64,000 nucleotides of DNA from Ephemerocybe angulata (taxonomy: Eukaryota > Basidiomycota > Agaricomycetes > Agaricales > Psathyrellaceae). How positions within the stretch are numbered: the first letter of the stretch is position 1; each line of letters starts with the position of its first letter. Of the stretch, positions 44,678 through 56,741 are shown one piece after another. The position numbers were made by a program, and so were the translations under genes. The notes below the pieces were generated by a model. The model did no database searches. It saw nothing but the letters and a program-made list of their open reading frames with translations, and had not been told where the DNA came from. Location: positions 3,100,001 through 3,164,000 of the forward strand of contig JAACJK010000001.1 in NCBI GenBank assembly GCA_013368325.1. The letters are read 5' to 3'.

Positions 44678-46009
44678 ATGCTCCAGCGCATCCCTAGCGC
44701 CCTCCGACGAGCCGCAGTATGTCCCGATAGACTCACAATGCTTGGAGGCGGTCTCTTGACGACAAGTTACTCTTCACGCACGGTCGTTGGTGTATGCAGC
44801 AACATATCCGCTTCTCAGGTTCCTCTAACCCAACGGGAGCGTTGAAATTCTATGTGACCCATGATCGATATCATCAGTATGCTCTGAAAACGACACCGAC
44901 GTCCCAGAAGACGCGTGGAAGCATCTCGCCGTTTGGCCCAATGTCCAGTTCCGCCCATCAGCACGACGTTCTGCCCACCCACCGCCAAAAGCGCATCGTT
45001 CACAATTTGGATCCAAACCACCTTCGCATGTCGGACATCGTTGACTTGAATGGGCCTTTACTACCCACGGTCAAATTTGGAGCCACCCTCCGAGCCTCGC
45101 AGCAGCTTGATTACTTTTGCACGAAGACCCCATTCCCTCCAAACTCCAGAGGGTTTCTCTACTACCACAGCAGGCCGGGCCTGCCTCCAGGCGCAGGGGA
45201 GATTAGGTTTCGCGTGGTGGATTCTAGGTCTGCGTCCCATTCGGCAGCTGACCTCTTCGCAAATGGGAGGGACTTACTCGACCACACCGGTCACAGACCT
45301 TGGCGTATACATATGCTGCAGCTTTACGCAGCACGGGATTACGACCCTGTCCGTCGGCTTCTCCTATCGAATGGCCTCATTGGTGCAGCTCAAGATCACG
45401 AGACTGAACAGCGGGTTTCTGTGAATGGCATGACAACTTTTGGGGGATCGACCATTCTCGATACCATCTCGGATGCCTTTGTCATCCGGCAGCTACCTAT
45501 AGCGACGCTCAGACTCACTCTCATCCATGACGAATGCATTGTGCCAACTCGCATTGCACAATTGTCTTGGAGAGACAGACCTGAAACTGCAGAAGGTTCC
45601 AATGCACGGTGGAGGGAGTATCAAGGTGAGCTCTACTATGATACTGATGCAGTGCATGAAGAATGCGTCAAAACTCACTCGAAGAGTTTCCATCTTTCCA
45701 GGAGCTGCCGTTGTCAGGTTTGAGCTGAAGAAGGCAGAGGCAGACAAAACGTTCTACGGCGTGAAGGAGGGCGAAGTCGTGCTTGTCCTCCGGATCCTCG
45801 AGCTTTTGGACCCAGTGGGTGCCGATGGAGTGCCGTTTCGTCTGCCGGAGGAGGGTGACTTAATTCAGGCACGATCACCCCATTGGTCCTGGTGTGCATC
45901 TCTGGACAGGGCCCAGAGACTCGGAATTATCACGCCCTCGTCGTTGAAGATCTTGGAGGAGTTGTATTTAGGCGACAATGCTTCAACAGAGAAGAGTCCT
46001 CCATCTTAG
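44678..46009 (+). CDS. Four-member paralog family, copy 3 (tandem 2)
   Basis: Exons 44678-44716, 44800-45625 and 45702-46009 give 390 residues. The first exon is MLQRIPSALRRAA with a GTATGT donor. Here intron 2 (45626-45701, 76 nt) is not a multiple of three, so the frame breaks at 45723 unless it is spliced; removing it restores the conserved junction YQ-G-AAVVRFELKKAE. This fixes the gene model for the whole family. The core matches copy 2 closely (NLDPNHLRMSDIVDLNG, FANGRDLLDHTGHRPWRIH, DYDPVRRLLLSNGLI). The C-terminus is shorter (LYLGDNASTEKSPPS). Confidence 0.8.
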
Positions 46010-46333
46010 CTGCATAACGAGTTACGACTCTACCTCTTTAATACCATGGACTTCGATTACCTGGTGTCACGTTATGTATGATTGAGATGTTTCTGGTGGC
46101 TTCGATTCGGAGGGCTGAGAGTTTTTGGCGCGGTAGTTGGTATTTGACTCGGTACTACGTGGAGATTTGGAATGTTCAGCCCATGGACTGGGGATTCGGG
46201 TCCCGGGCGCTTGTCGTGCTTTGTGGGTATTTGGCAGCGGCTTCTGGAGGCGCTCGCGCCGTGGCAAACTCCGACCCGGTTGAACTCATTCCTCCACCAC
46301 CACCATCTCCCCCCCGCGACGTCCCGACTGGCG
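46010..46333. other. Intergenic, 324 bp
   Basis: Between tandem copies 3 and 4; includes the conserved upstream segment from about 46200. Confidence 0.5.
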
Positions 46334-47643
46334 ATGCTCCAGTGCGGCTCCAACGCCCTCTTACGAACCGTGGTACGTTTCCGCTGAATGGGGGCTCGGG
46401 CCACAACGTCTGGAAGGTGGTCCTGACGACAAATTCACGATGCTGCAGCAAAATGCCCGTTTCTCAAGTCCCTCTATCTCGTCAAGAGCCCTGGGAATAC
46501 TTTCAACCCAAGGAGTGTATTGCAGCCATCCTCTGAACACTTTACCAACGCCGCATGGAAGCGTCCAGGTGTTGCGCACGATGTTCACTTCCGCTATCCA
46601 ACGCGCTCCCCCCACAAAGCGCCCCGTCAACAACCTCGATCCAAAGCACCTCAACATGTCACACATCATTGACCTTCAAGGGGTAATACAACCCTGGGTT
46701 TCTTTTGCCCCAGCCGCCTGGACCCGTCTTTGTTACAGTGTTCCAAGCACCCCATTCCCCCCACACTCCAGAGGCTTTCTCTACTACCACAGCAGGCCAG
46801 GCCTTCCTCCAGGCGCAGGAGAGATTAGGCTTCGTGTGGTGGATCCTGGGCTCGCAGAGTCCCATTCGGCAGCTGACCTCTTCGCGAATGGGAGGGACTT
46901 ATTGGAACACAACGGTTACAAACCTTGGCGTATACACATGTTGCAGCTTTACACCACGCAGGGATACCACCCCATCCGTCAGCTTCTCCGGGCCCAAGGT
47001 CTCATTGATGCAGCTCAGGATCGCGAGACTGAACAGCGGGTTTCTGCGGCCAAATTAGACAGAGTAGGGAGGTCGACCATCCTCGATACCATCTCGGATA
47101 CCTTTGTCATGCAGCTGCCTATTCTGACGCTCAAGCTTGCTTTCATGCATGACGAATGCATTGTGCCACCTTCTCAAGTGGCATGGAATTTGCATTGGAG
47201 GGATAGACCTAGAACTGTAAAAGGCTCCGATGCGCATTGGAGGCTGTATCAAGGTGAGCGCCATACCATGATACTTCTATTGGTGCCTCAAGATGTCAGA
47301 ACTCACTCAAGTGTGCTTTTTAGGATCTGCCGTCGTCAGGTTTGAGCTGAAGAAGGCAGAGAAAAACAATATGTTCTACAGGGTGAAAGAGGGGGAAACC
47401 GTGCTTGTCCTCCGGATCCTCGAGCTTTTGGACCAAGCGAGTCCAGACGGGGTGCCGTTTCGCCTACCGGAAGGGGGTGACCTAATTCAGGGACTATCAC
47501 CCAGTTTTTACTGGTTCATGCATCTGGATAAGGCACGGAAGTACGGAGTTATCACGCCCTCGTCGTTGAAGATCTTGGAGGAGTTGTATCTAGGCGACAA
47601 TGCTTCAGCAGGGACGACTGCCACGAAGAGTCCTTCGGTGTAG
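46334..47643 (+). CDS. Four-member paralog family, copy 4 (tandem 3)
   Basis: Exons 46334-46372, 46449-47253 and 47324-47643 give 387 residues. The first exon is MLQCGSNALLRTV. Intron 2 (47254-47323, 70 nt) must be removed to keep frame, giving YQ-GSAVVRFELKKAE. In this copy the alternative acceptor used in no model (CTCAG in the others) is changed to CTCAAG, which supports the GCAG acceptor chosen for intron 1 in all copies. The core is more diverged (VIQPWVSFAPAAWTRLC, AESHSAADLFANGRDLLEH). The end is LYLGDNASAGTTATKSPSV. Confidence 0.78.
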
Positions 47644-48266
47644 TTGCATTCGATGAAGAAGAAGGAGGGGACCTCGTTGGGTGTCGGTGGTTATCCAGCG
47701 CGCAATTTTCGGGTCAGCGCGCAAATCTTTGGTGACGAATGCGAAATATCCAGGATCCAGGGAGGAAATGCATGGTTTAGCACAGAACACGAGTAACTGG
47801 AAGGCGAAGGTTCATTGTCTCACCCCGTCTCTTTGATGGGATGGACTTTTTAAGTCTCATGTCACCACGCGCACTCGCCGCAGACTGTGCGTGTAGGACA
47901 TGGTAGAAATGTTGTTAGGCGGCACGCAAGTACTCATACCCTTCAGGTTCTTATACCATGTAGCTGCTCGCGATGCCGCCCTCTAGTTCTTGCAGAACCT
48001 ATCTGAGTCTCCCATGACCTGAACATCCTTCTTGGGGTGTGAGGTCAGTGTGTGTGTGTCAGTAGATAGCAAATCCGCCCCTTTAACCCCCAAGTGAGAC
48101 ATCGAGAAGGTCAGCTACGAGCCCTTACTTGCACCCTACAGTTGCGGAAGCGAGGTATGCACCTTTTCCTCCAGTTTTGAGAACCCGTCAGTGGTCACCC
48201 ACGACAACACGCTAAGTTCTTTCAGCCAATATTATTTAAAGTTACATATCATATACAAATCATCGC
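47644..48266. other. Intergenic, 623 bp
   Basis: Convergent space between copy 4 and cwc2, with a short (TG)n run near 48050. No supported gene. Confidence 0.5.
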
Positions 48267-49577
48267 CTACTCATCGTCATCATCGCTCCCATAATCCGCC
48301 AGCCCCAGCCCCGCAGGTTTCGGAGCAGCAGGGAGAAGAGCCTTCTTCACCACAGGAACCGGGGTAGCGCCAGTCCTCTGCCGAATTTCCGCAAAGTATT
48401 TCAGACTCTCTATCGTGTCCGCGCTGAGGATACCCAGTGCTTGCGGTTGCTGCTGTTGAGGCTGGACATCCTCGATCTCCATTCTCCGTCTCTTCGTTTG
48501 TCTCCCGTCCTCCTGTTCGTCCTCCTCTTCATCCTCCATCTCCTCCACTTCATATTCAGCATCATTCGGGTCCACCCCCTCCTCCAAAGCGCGCACCGCC
48601 CTCATCGCGTCTACGATTCGGGGGTCCATGCGTTCCCTGATCGCCTCCTGGCCCATCTCCTCTAACCGGCGCTTTTCTTGCTGCTTGGACTCGGGGTTGG
48701 GGTCTTCGGTCGCCCATCGGACGTTCAGGATTTCGTCGTTATCGAGGGACTGACACGCCATAGCTTCCTTCGCGAATTGGGCCGCGAATTCATCTGTGTA
48801 CGTCACGAACGCGACTGAGCGGTACTGCAGAATTCGGACTGTGCAGCAAGGAATGAGTATAAAGTAAAGTTGGGAGGGTAAGTGAAAGTACGACGACGCA
48901 CTCTTCTCGATCGGACCCCACTCCTTGAAATGCCTGATAATAACCTCCTCCGTCTCCGCTGCCGACGCGCACTCCTTGATCCGCCCAATGTACAACGTCC
49001 TGTTCTGCCTGTTGAAACTACCCACACCGCCCATATCGTCTCGGTAGTCCGCGAACTTGTCCCGCGCGAAGCAGTCTTTGCTTGTATCGGGGAGCACGTC
49101 TTCGGGGTCGGGGATGGTGTGGCGGTATTCGCATTCCCAGCCGTAGGGACAGCATCCGCGCGCGAAGAAGAGGCAGGTGTACTTGTTGCCTGTTGTGTTG
49201 GCGCGCGTGAGGCCCGCGTCGCGCTTGATGTTGCAGCGGGTCTGGGATTTTACTTTGCTGTGAGGTGGTGGGTCGTTGGTTAGTATAACGATACAGGAGA
49301 CACGGGGATGAAGAGCTCGCCGCCACGCACTTGGAGTAGTTATCTTCCCGGTCACCTCCTGCCCATTTGTTGTACCAGATATCTGATTGGTAGGAGTGTG
49401 GTCAGTATTTCTGTTCTAAATGAAAGGATGGAATTGAGGCGTACTGTACTCCTTTCCCGTTTGAACTGCCTCTGTTTTCACTACGTCTCCTGGTTTGACC
49501 TGCTTCCGTGCGGGCTTGAGCTTCTTCTGCTTCTTCCTTGGCTGCACAGGCAGCGTTTTCGTCGCTACTTCGCTCAT
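48267..49577 (-). CDS. cwc2: Pre-mRNA-splicing factor CWC2
   Basis: Exons 49577-49445, 49382-49331, 49257-48902 and 48838-48267 give 370 residues. CWC2 is part of the Prp19-related (NTC) complex and contacts U6 snRNA and the intron in the active spliceosome. The family signature IWYNKWAGGDRED, TRCNIKRDAGLTRA and the CCCH finger (CLFFARGCCPYGWECEYRH, C-x7-C-x5-C-x3-H) are all present, followed by an RRM (RTLYIGRI ... SVAFVTYTDEFAAQFAKEAM). The C-terminal region is acidic with NLS-like KRRR and ends in ADYGSDDDDE. Nuclear. The start is ATG 49577, not the GTG further downstream. Confidence 0.95.
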
Positions 49578-50327
49578 TGTTGGCCTGAGTATTGGGGGGA
49601 TATACAAGGAGGATTGGTTAATGGTAAGGCGAAAGCGCGTTCAGAAGTTGTCGTGGTCAAGGATAAGTTGAGTCCAACTCGAAAGCCGGACAGCAATGCT
49701 CGAATGCTTAGTAAGTTACAGCTTTGATGCCATCGCACAGCCACCATGTCTGAGTCAAGCGGTGGGCTCTTGGGTTGTACTCTGTTGTACTCCTCCCTCT
49801 CAACGTCCATGCGTTGTTCGCTCCTTCTTTCATCCGACGTGCAATAAAAGTATGACAGAGGTAACTTAAAGCCTTTTTTATATCGTTGGTGCTCTCCTGT
49901 GATACGGGTCCACACTACCGACCGTTAAAGTACTGAAATACTACTCAAATTTACATCAAACGGTGAACAACTTGAAGCGCTGTTATATTCAACTTGAGAG
50001 CCTGGCTGAAGCTTATCGCAAAGACGGAACGAGATATATAGTATGCTGTAACCAGGACTAAGTGGTCATCTACGCGCATAAACCCCTGTCCACACCTCCT
50101 CGACCATTTACTTTGTGGCGATAGTAATTCCCGTGAGTATTCTTGTCGGGGCAGTTGCAACGTTTCGCCATGCAATGTGCGAATATGCTTAGTCCCTACT
50201 AGATATTGGCATCTAAATACTAGGTAGACGAGGATCGCACTCACATTGAGCAGGTCAATTACTGAAACCGACGTATACTCGGCCTAAAAGCACAGAGGAG
50301 TGATTCAGGATTATGTGAATCATCATT
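49578..50327. other. Intergenic, 750 bp
   Basis: Promoter of cwc2 and 3' flank of the NACHT gene; no supported feature. Confidence 0.5.
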
Positions 50328-52671
50328 TCAAAAGGACTCGTACCAAGCCAAAGCGGGGGACGCGTTCGTCCCGTGAGCCGCAGCGTATCCATCCCCAGTC
50401 ACGGATTGAGTGAGTCTGGATTTCGGGAAACTGTAGATTCCGCCAACTGTCAACGTCGAAGTGTTGAGAAGGGATGGGAATCTCACCTTGACTTGAATTC
50501 TTTCCAAAGCGAGGTCCACGTCCGAACTTAGGCTCCTCGTCCAATCCAAAAAGTCTGGATGGTTAGCCAAGAGATCATCATCCAGCTTCGGTTCGGAGCT
50601 TGCAGGCATATGTTGTCGTTGTCTCCATCTTCGGGAGACCAACACCTCGGAGGTCATGTCAGGATCATGTTCGATGGCCGCTATAACATGTTTCACCCAA
50701 AATGTGTAAAGGTAAGCTTGGGCGCTCATGATGGAAGGATGGGTTCGAGAAAACACAGTCGCTCCAGTCGCGCCCTCCATCTCAAAGCCGCTCAGTATAC
50801 CTAGGCGAATGTTGAGAAAGAATTTGTCCTGAGATGGCGAGAGAATTCCTGGCTTGATTTGTTGGATCTGCTCCTGGAGTTCTGGGTGAATGGTGGTCGA
50901 GTATTTGTATACCAGCTTTTCCCAAAGACATCTGCTGTGTTGGGGAAGTGGGTAGCATGACTCTGCAAAAAGCGATTTCACGACACCATTGGAGATTCGA
51001 GTAACCTCAACGGAGCTTGCAGAGCTTCCAAGTAGCTGACGCCGAACGGAAAAATAGGTGGAAACCAGCCTGTCGCTTGCTTCGCCGCCGGCCGGTGTCC
51101 AGTTGTACATAGATATGAGGCATCGTAGGTTTGCTTGGAGGCCAGTGAGACTGTTCGCCGAGGAGATGTCTAAGAAGGCGTCCCAGTGGTATGGGATGTA
51201 AGTTTTGGCGTATTCCAGTAGTTGGGCATCCTTCTCCACGTGTTGGACAAATGAATTATAGCGAAAACACCCTTCGACGATGCGGCTGTGGTGCGTGGGA
51301 TGGGCATAAAACCGGCCTGAGCGGCTCTCCGTGTTGAGAAAGTCACCAAGGGAGCTGTGACATAACACCACCTCGGTGTGATCGTCCCCAGGAACCTGGA
51401 TGATTGCCTGTAGGTTGATGAGCACCTGGGTGACTTGAAAGTTGGGGATTTCGAGTAGTTCAGCCAGCCCGCGAATGGACAGAGGTCGCTTTATCAGGGC
51501 GATTGTTGCAATGGTTTCGGTAAAGTGAGGATATTGCTCGGAAAGGGAGAGTGTATGGGCGTACAGCCCATCGAGACCGGGGTCGATGTTGAGGGCCAAA
51601 GGAAGGCGCTCGATAGGGCTAGATCCGTCTTGTTTATTCATCAAAACGAATTTGACGATGGTGGCCATAAAGATGAAGGATCCGCCGGTGTGTTCAACTA
51701 GACTTCGCAGGTCTTCCGGTGTTGGCCATTGCTCCCCCGGGTAAGCTTGAATCACCCGGCTACCCTTGACTGCCTCCTTGAACGCCATCTCCATCACGTA
51801 TGCAATATCTTTCAGCGATGCGGCGTCGGTGAGATTAACCAATGTAACTTGAGGCGGCTCGAGATGGACTCGAATGTGTTCCTCGACGCGGCTGGTGATG
51901 AGAAATCGGAGCGGTATGCGTGGATTGGCCTTGAAGAAGCTAACCATGTGTGTAATGAATGAAACGACCTGATCTCGGTCCTCGCACTCGTCAAGCCCAT
52001 CAATGACAATGAGTGAGGGCCCTCTGAATAGGAATATCCCCAAGCCTCCTGCCTTGGTGGCCAGTTTGAATGGCTCATATACCAAGTGCTCGAGTTGGAG
52101 GCTGAGAGGGTAGCTCGTCAGGATGTCCGGATGTTTGTTCAAGGCGTCCTTGACGAATGGTGCTGTGCTCGGCATGTTGCATGTCAGCTGGCTCGCGACG
52201 GTCGCAGCGAACTTGCCAGTCCTGCTCCTGTCTCCAGCTCCACGAAAAAAGAAGAAACTCGCCACTAGGGCTTTACGACGATCCCACTCTTCTGCGATGG
52301 CCTGTGCGATTGAAGACTTTCCACAACCAACGTAGCCGTACAGCCACATGACATGGCTCTCCTTGTTGAGAAACGTGTTCTTTTCTGCCCAGCAGATTAT
52401 GTCTTGGATGACGCCCTCTCTAGTACCAGGGAGGCAGGCAGAGTCTGGTGGGTGCTTCTTCCGATCTCGAGCATGAGATGCCCCAGGGATGGGCTTGAGG
52501 ACGCTTTGCAATGCTTGAAAAGGCTGAGGTTATTATCCCGATTGTACGGCGTATCTTCGATCACTTACTACCAGTAGGGGCTGCAGGACTCCCATTTCCC
52601 TCGTGGATGTTGATGATCTGGGTCCCGATTCCAAAGTGTGAAGCCCTCTTGAAGAAGCCAATGTTGGCCAT
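50328..52671 (-). CDS. NACHT-domain NTPase (bare NLR-like protein)
   Basis: Exons 52671-52569 and 52513-50328 give 762 residues. NACHT proteins are signal-transducing NTPases; in fungi many act in non-self recognition. Walker A is GYVGCGKSS (about residues 94-102) and Walker B is LIVIDGLDECEDRD; the arginine sensor region LRFLITSRVEEHI follows. CLPGTREGVIQDI just before the P-loop is the usual Agaricomycete lead-in. The N-terminus is only about 35 residues (GIGTQIINIHEGNG), with no known effector domain, and there are no WD40, ankyrin or TPR repeats behind. The large exon has no ATG at its beginning, so exon 1 is needed. An alternative 3' end with a 56-nt intron (50431-50486) would stop at 50323. 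Confidence 0.85.
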
Positions 52672-55111
52672 TGGCGAGGGAAGGGATTGCTGTGGACTTA
52701 AGAAGTGGCCGCAGATAAACCCAAGTGAACAGCACAGAGAGAGAAGGAAGAGCTTAAGGAGTTGGCCATTCAACCCGGATTGGCAGCATGTGGCAGTGGT
52801 ATTCTGCGGGCGCTTGCCACCATTTTGGCTGGGGTGGCTATAACCTGTCAGAATCGATTGGAATGCTTTTCGCTAGGCATCCAGAGTAGGGAAAAATAGC
52901 CCCAGACTTTACTTTCTCCGCGTTTCAACGTTCAACACGCGATGGATCAGAAGTGGTCGTGGTCGTGAATGTGAAGTTTGTGAGTTGGCCAAGGTTTGTT
53001 GGCCGATTACTTAAGCTTTTTGATGCCGTTGCCCAGCCACATTTCGCGGGCGCTTGAGTGAAGAGTCACTGGCAGGAGTGCTCCTCAACGGTCGCCACAA
53101 CCTCCTCCCGTCGGCAGGAATGACGGGCCCAAGAAAATAAGTGGATCGTATAAGGTGAAAAGCTCTTGATTATTCAATTGATTTCAATTGATGGAGCAGC
53201 GATGCCTGACAACTTGAGGTTGAAAGTTGAACAACCGTCTCAATTGCGCATGTGGAACAACGCTTGAGCCCTGAAAACGCGCCCTAGGCAGCACCATTAG
53301 TCTCTCAGCATTTCTGAGCCAGGGGGAGGTGAGATGGCTTGGGATTGGGATAGGCACGTGCTGAATATGTATGTCTTTTCTCCCCACGTCTCTTGTGTTC
53401 CACAAACTGCTGCCAGTGCCCCATCCAACCAAAAGGCGAAGCAACTAAGGGTTACAAGGTTCTGATAAGCTGAAGATCCTTGTCATCTGTGTGTGAGTAA
53501 GCCTTCCTATTTCGTGGAAACTATAAGTGGAAAGGTATATCACAAACGGCGCCTTCCATGTTATAGAAGGAAGATGCCTTCCATTTATGGTGACTGTGAT
53601 ACAACGAACAATAGGTTTTGACTTTTCGCCCCAGTGTCCCGATTTGGACGCGTCCAAAAAAGGGAAATTGTCACGTGGAATGGCCTTAGCACAATTCGCG
53701 AGCGGGCGCGACGAACGTAGGAGGCGGTAGGGGAGTAACTTCGCGAGAATAAAGTGTCCCAAAATGCGTATTCAATACTGGTGTGTGGGTATTCTGCCCT
53801 TCCCTTGAGTCCTGCACTGCTCACGCACTTGGAGCACTAGAATCTGTGTGTCCACAGTGCATCTGAGCTCCTTGAGGGTTTCACTGCACACCCCTGGCCC
53901 CGGGACCATATGTCTGTGAAAGGCACATAACTTAATTGCATACTAACTGGCTCCTTTGACCTCTACCTACCCTACCTAATGATCTTCCCTTAGAACTACG
54001 GGGACTTCTGAGTCCTGACTGCAATGCTGATCTTTGAAGTTGGTAACCTGTCGAATTTAACGTGTTCCTGATACTGGAAGGGGGTCCAATACTTTTATTT
54101 CGATGCCTTAAATGCTAAATATTACAGATAAGTTCACAAGTTAGGCTTCCCCCGCCCTCCTAAAGCTGTAGCAAACTTGCGTGTCGCATTTCATAGGGGC
54201 CTTTGATGGGATCACTGCCATATTCGGCGTTTCCGCTTTCGGACACTGGGGCGAAAAGCGGTCAACTACGAACAATGAGGAAATGAGGTCAAACGTTGAT
54301 TCAACTTTAGCTCTTTTGTTCGCTCGTACTGCACTCGTGTCGAAAGGCGCCACCTACGCAGGAGACTGTGTACTGTGGAGGTGATTCAGGTAATTTACAA
54401 GAAATATCATCCTGTTCAAGGAAGCAAACGATTTCAAATCCACTCCACGGGCCTGAGAGCGCTCGGGATCAGCGAAGGCCCGAGAAAGATGGGATCCTTA
54501 CCTGGGTCCTTGGCTCTATATACGGGTACTCTTCCAGGATGTAAGTATGCCCTGACCTGCAATGGTGCATGTCTGTCTATGGAGGCTCATAAAGAGGCAA
54601 GAGTGTACTACAACTGGGCCTGGGGCCGTCTTTCATTGGGCTCTTTCTGTCACACTTGTTGCTCTAGCTCATCTCGTGCATTCAAGTTCTCGCCTGTATA
54701 TCTCATATTGGAGAATGTACGGCACACCATATATAACTACCCCCATAAGGCCCCCCTGAGGCAATTTTAGGTGCCTTCTGTCCCAAATGGCCATGACTAT
54801 GACAGTTGGGGACATGACGGGTCCGGCGTGAGTTGCGTGGCTGCAGCAGCCGCTTTGACTCTTTGTGAGTCAGTATCTAGAGTTTCCCATAAAACCATCT
54901 TATGTACCAAATTACTGTTGAATTACTGTAGTTGCTTGCCGGTGCGACTCGTACTCCACAACTCCGCATTCGGCATCCCAGCTCGTAAATTAACTTCATA
55001 AAGCCAGCATGTATCGAATCTCTAGCCAGCAGAGCTATTATTTCTCCCCATACCTACCCATATCTCAAGCCTCCCATCCCACCCAACACTGAAATCCAGA
55101 GCTATCATAAA
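52672..55111. other. Gene-poor stretch, about 2.4 kb
   Basis: No gene supported. It holds an inverted 17-mer pair (53623-53639 and 54241-54257), described separately, and the TATA-bearing upstream region of the first MDR gene. Confidence 0.5.
53623..54257. repeat. Inverted 17-mer pair, possible remnant of a DNA transposon
   Basis: TTTTCGCCCCAGTGTCC at 53623-53639 is repeated exactly in inverted orientation at 54241-54257. Flanking bases keep weaker similarity on both sides. No transposase ORF lies between. This may be a MITE-like element or two inverted relics of one element family. Confidence 0.45.
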
Positions 55112-56287
55112 ATGGCAACGCAAAAGGCCCTCGTCATCCCCGAGCAGTTCAAGCCCTTCACGATCGCCTCCCGAGTCCCCATCCCAAGCCCGGGAAAGCA
55201 AGAACTCCTTGTTAAAGTCAAATCGGCAGCCTTAAACCCCGCGGACTGGAAAATTCAAAGATTCGGTGTCGTCTTCACCTCGTACCCTGCAGTGAGCGGG
55301 TACGATATCGCTGGGGAGGTTTTAAGCCTCGGGGAGGGCGTCGAAGGCTTCGAGATCGGCGACCGAGTGTGCGTACAACTCGAGACTCGTATCATGGGGA
55401 AGTGGGCACTCACTTCTTGATTTCCCCATAGATTCTTTGCGAGCGAGTTCAATGACAAAGTATATGGCGGCTTTCAGCAATACGCGCTCGCTGATGCTCT
55501 CACTGCTGCGAAGGTACGTCCCACTGTGTTGCCAATCCCACCCCTCAGCTCTTAGGCATTCATTGAATCTGCACAGATCCCATCTCCGATCTCGCACGAC
55601 GAGGCCTCCACCCTCCCAGCCTCAGTCAGTGCCGCATATGTAGGATTATACGACGATATACCCCGCGGCCTCGGCCTCAAGTCGTTCGTCACTAGTCCCG
55701 GCGCCTACAAAGGCCAAGCGATTTTCATCGTAGGAGGCTCAGGCTCAGTCGGCCAAGCCACCATCCAACTCGCGCGCCTCTCGGGCTTCAGCCACATTAT
55801 AACCTCCTCCTCTAGCAAACACGGGTCGTATCTGAAGTCCCTCGGAGCAACGCACGTCCTCGACCGCTCCCTCCCCCCCTCTGAGATCAAAACCGCCGTC
55901 GCCACGCTCTCAGTGCCCCCTATCGATTACGCGTTCGATGCCATCGGCGCTGGGGAGACGACCTTGGTTCAAGCCCTCGCCGTGCTCGCGCCCAAGGGAA
56001 GGGTGGTCACTGTCGAACCTGGCTTCGAGTACAAAGGGGACGCGGAAACCCTTGGCGAGAAAAGCATCTCTAATTTCGCTGCGCTGAAGACGGTCGGGGC
56101 CACCCCGGGGCACATGAGCACGCTATGGCCTGTGATGTCTAGCCTGTTGGAGAGCAAGGAGCTCTTACCTCAGAGATATGAGGTCTTGCCTGGGGGACTT
56201 GAGGGCATTGTGGCTGGGCTGGGGAGGTTGGAGAGGGGCGAGGTGTCCGGGGTCAAATTAGTTGTACACCCGGAAGAGACGAAGTAG
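55112..56287 (+). CDS. MDR oxidoreductase, cluster copy 1 (three exons)
   Basis: Exons 55112-55368, 55432-55513 and 55577-56287 give 349 residues. Start MATQKALVIPEQFKPFT is shared almost exactly with the next gene, so the two are a recent duplicate pair. The family blocks are SAALNPADWKIQRFG, SGYDIAGEVLSLGEG, a nucleotide loop GGSGSVGQA, LSGFSHIITSSS, SLGATHVLDRS, YAFDAIGAGETT and the end GGLEGIVAGLGRLERGEVSGVKL. The second and later introns that split the Rossmann-fold region in the paralogs at 23796, 60898 and 63146 are absent here. No zinc ligands. NAD(P)H-dependent reductase of unknown substrate, cytosolic. Confidence 0.9.
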
Positions 56288-56741
56288 AGAACCAAACATG
56301 AGGCATTCTTTTCTAGAACTCTAGTCAAATATATTTTCGAGTTACCCATAGCCTGTATAACAGGCTTTCGTAGACATAAATGGTATCGTGAAGCAAAGAG
56401 CGCCAGTCAATCAATAAGCGCGCGCTAGACACTTTCTTCCCACACTCCGTGAACCGCAAATTGCTTTGAGTGCCCATGGTCAAAGCACACGTCAGCTTCA
56501 CTACTAGTAGCCAAAGGACGAGATAAAAGACGATGACAAGACTTGATTACCCGATCTTGTCATCTGGGAGCGCCCAATGAGTAAGCCATAACTTGTTCTG
56601 CCTTCTGCTGATTCAGACCTCCGCAGCTGCGCATTCAAAGAACCCAGGATTAGGTCGGGAAAAAAGTAGGTATATAACCAGCAATGTTTAGCCAGAAAAT
56701 ATATCATACCATCCCATCTAACTACCAACCCAGACCTGATA
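56288..56741. other. Intergenic, 454 bp
   Basis: Promoter of the second MDR gene, with TATA-like TATATAAC at about 56671. Nothing else seen. Confidence 0.5.

Noticed and set aside
52511..52513. Start of the NACHT protein at 52511
   Set aside because: The codon is TTG. An upstream exon with ATG 52671 joins in phase through a good GTAAGT...CAAG intron.
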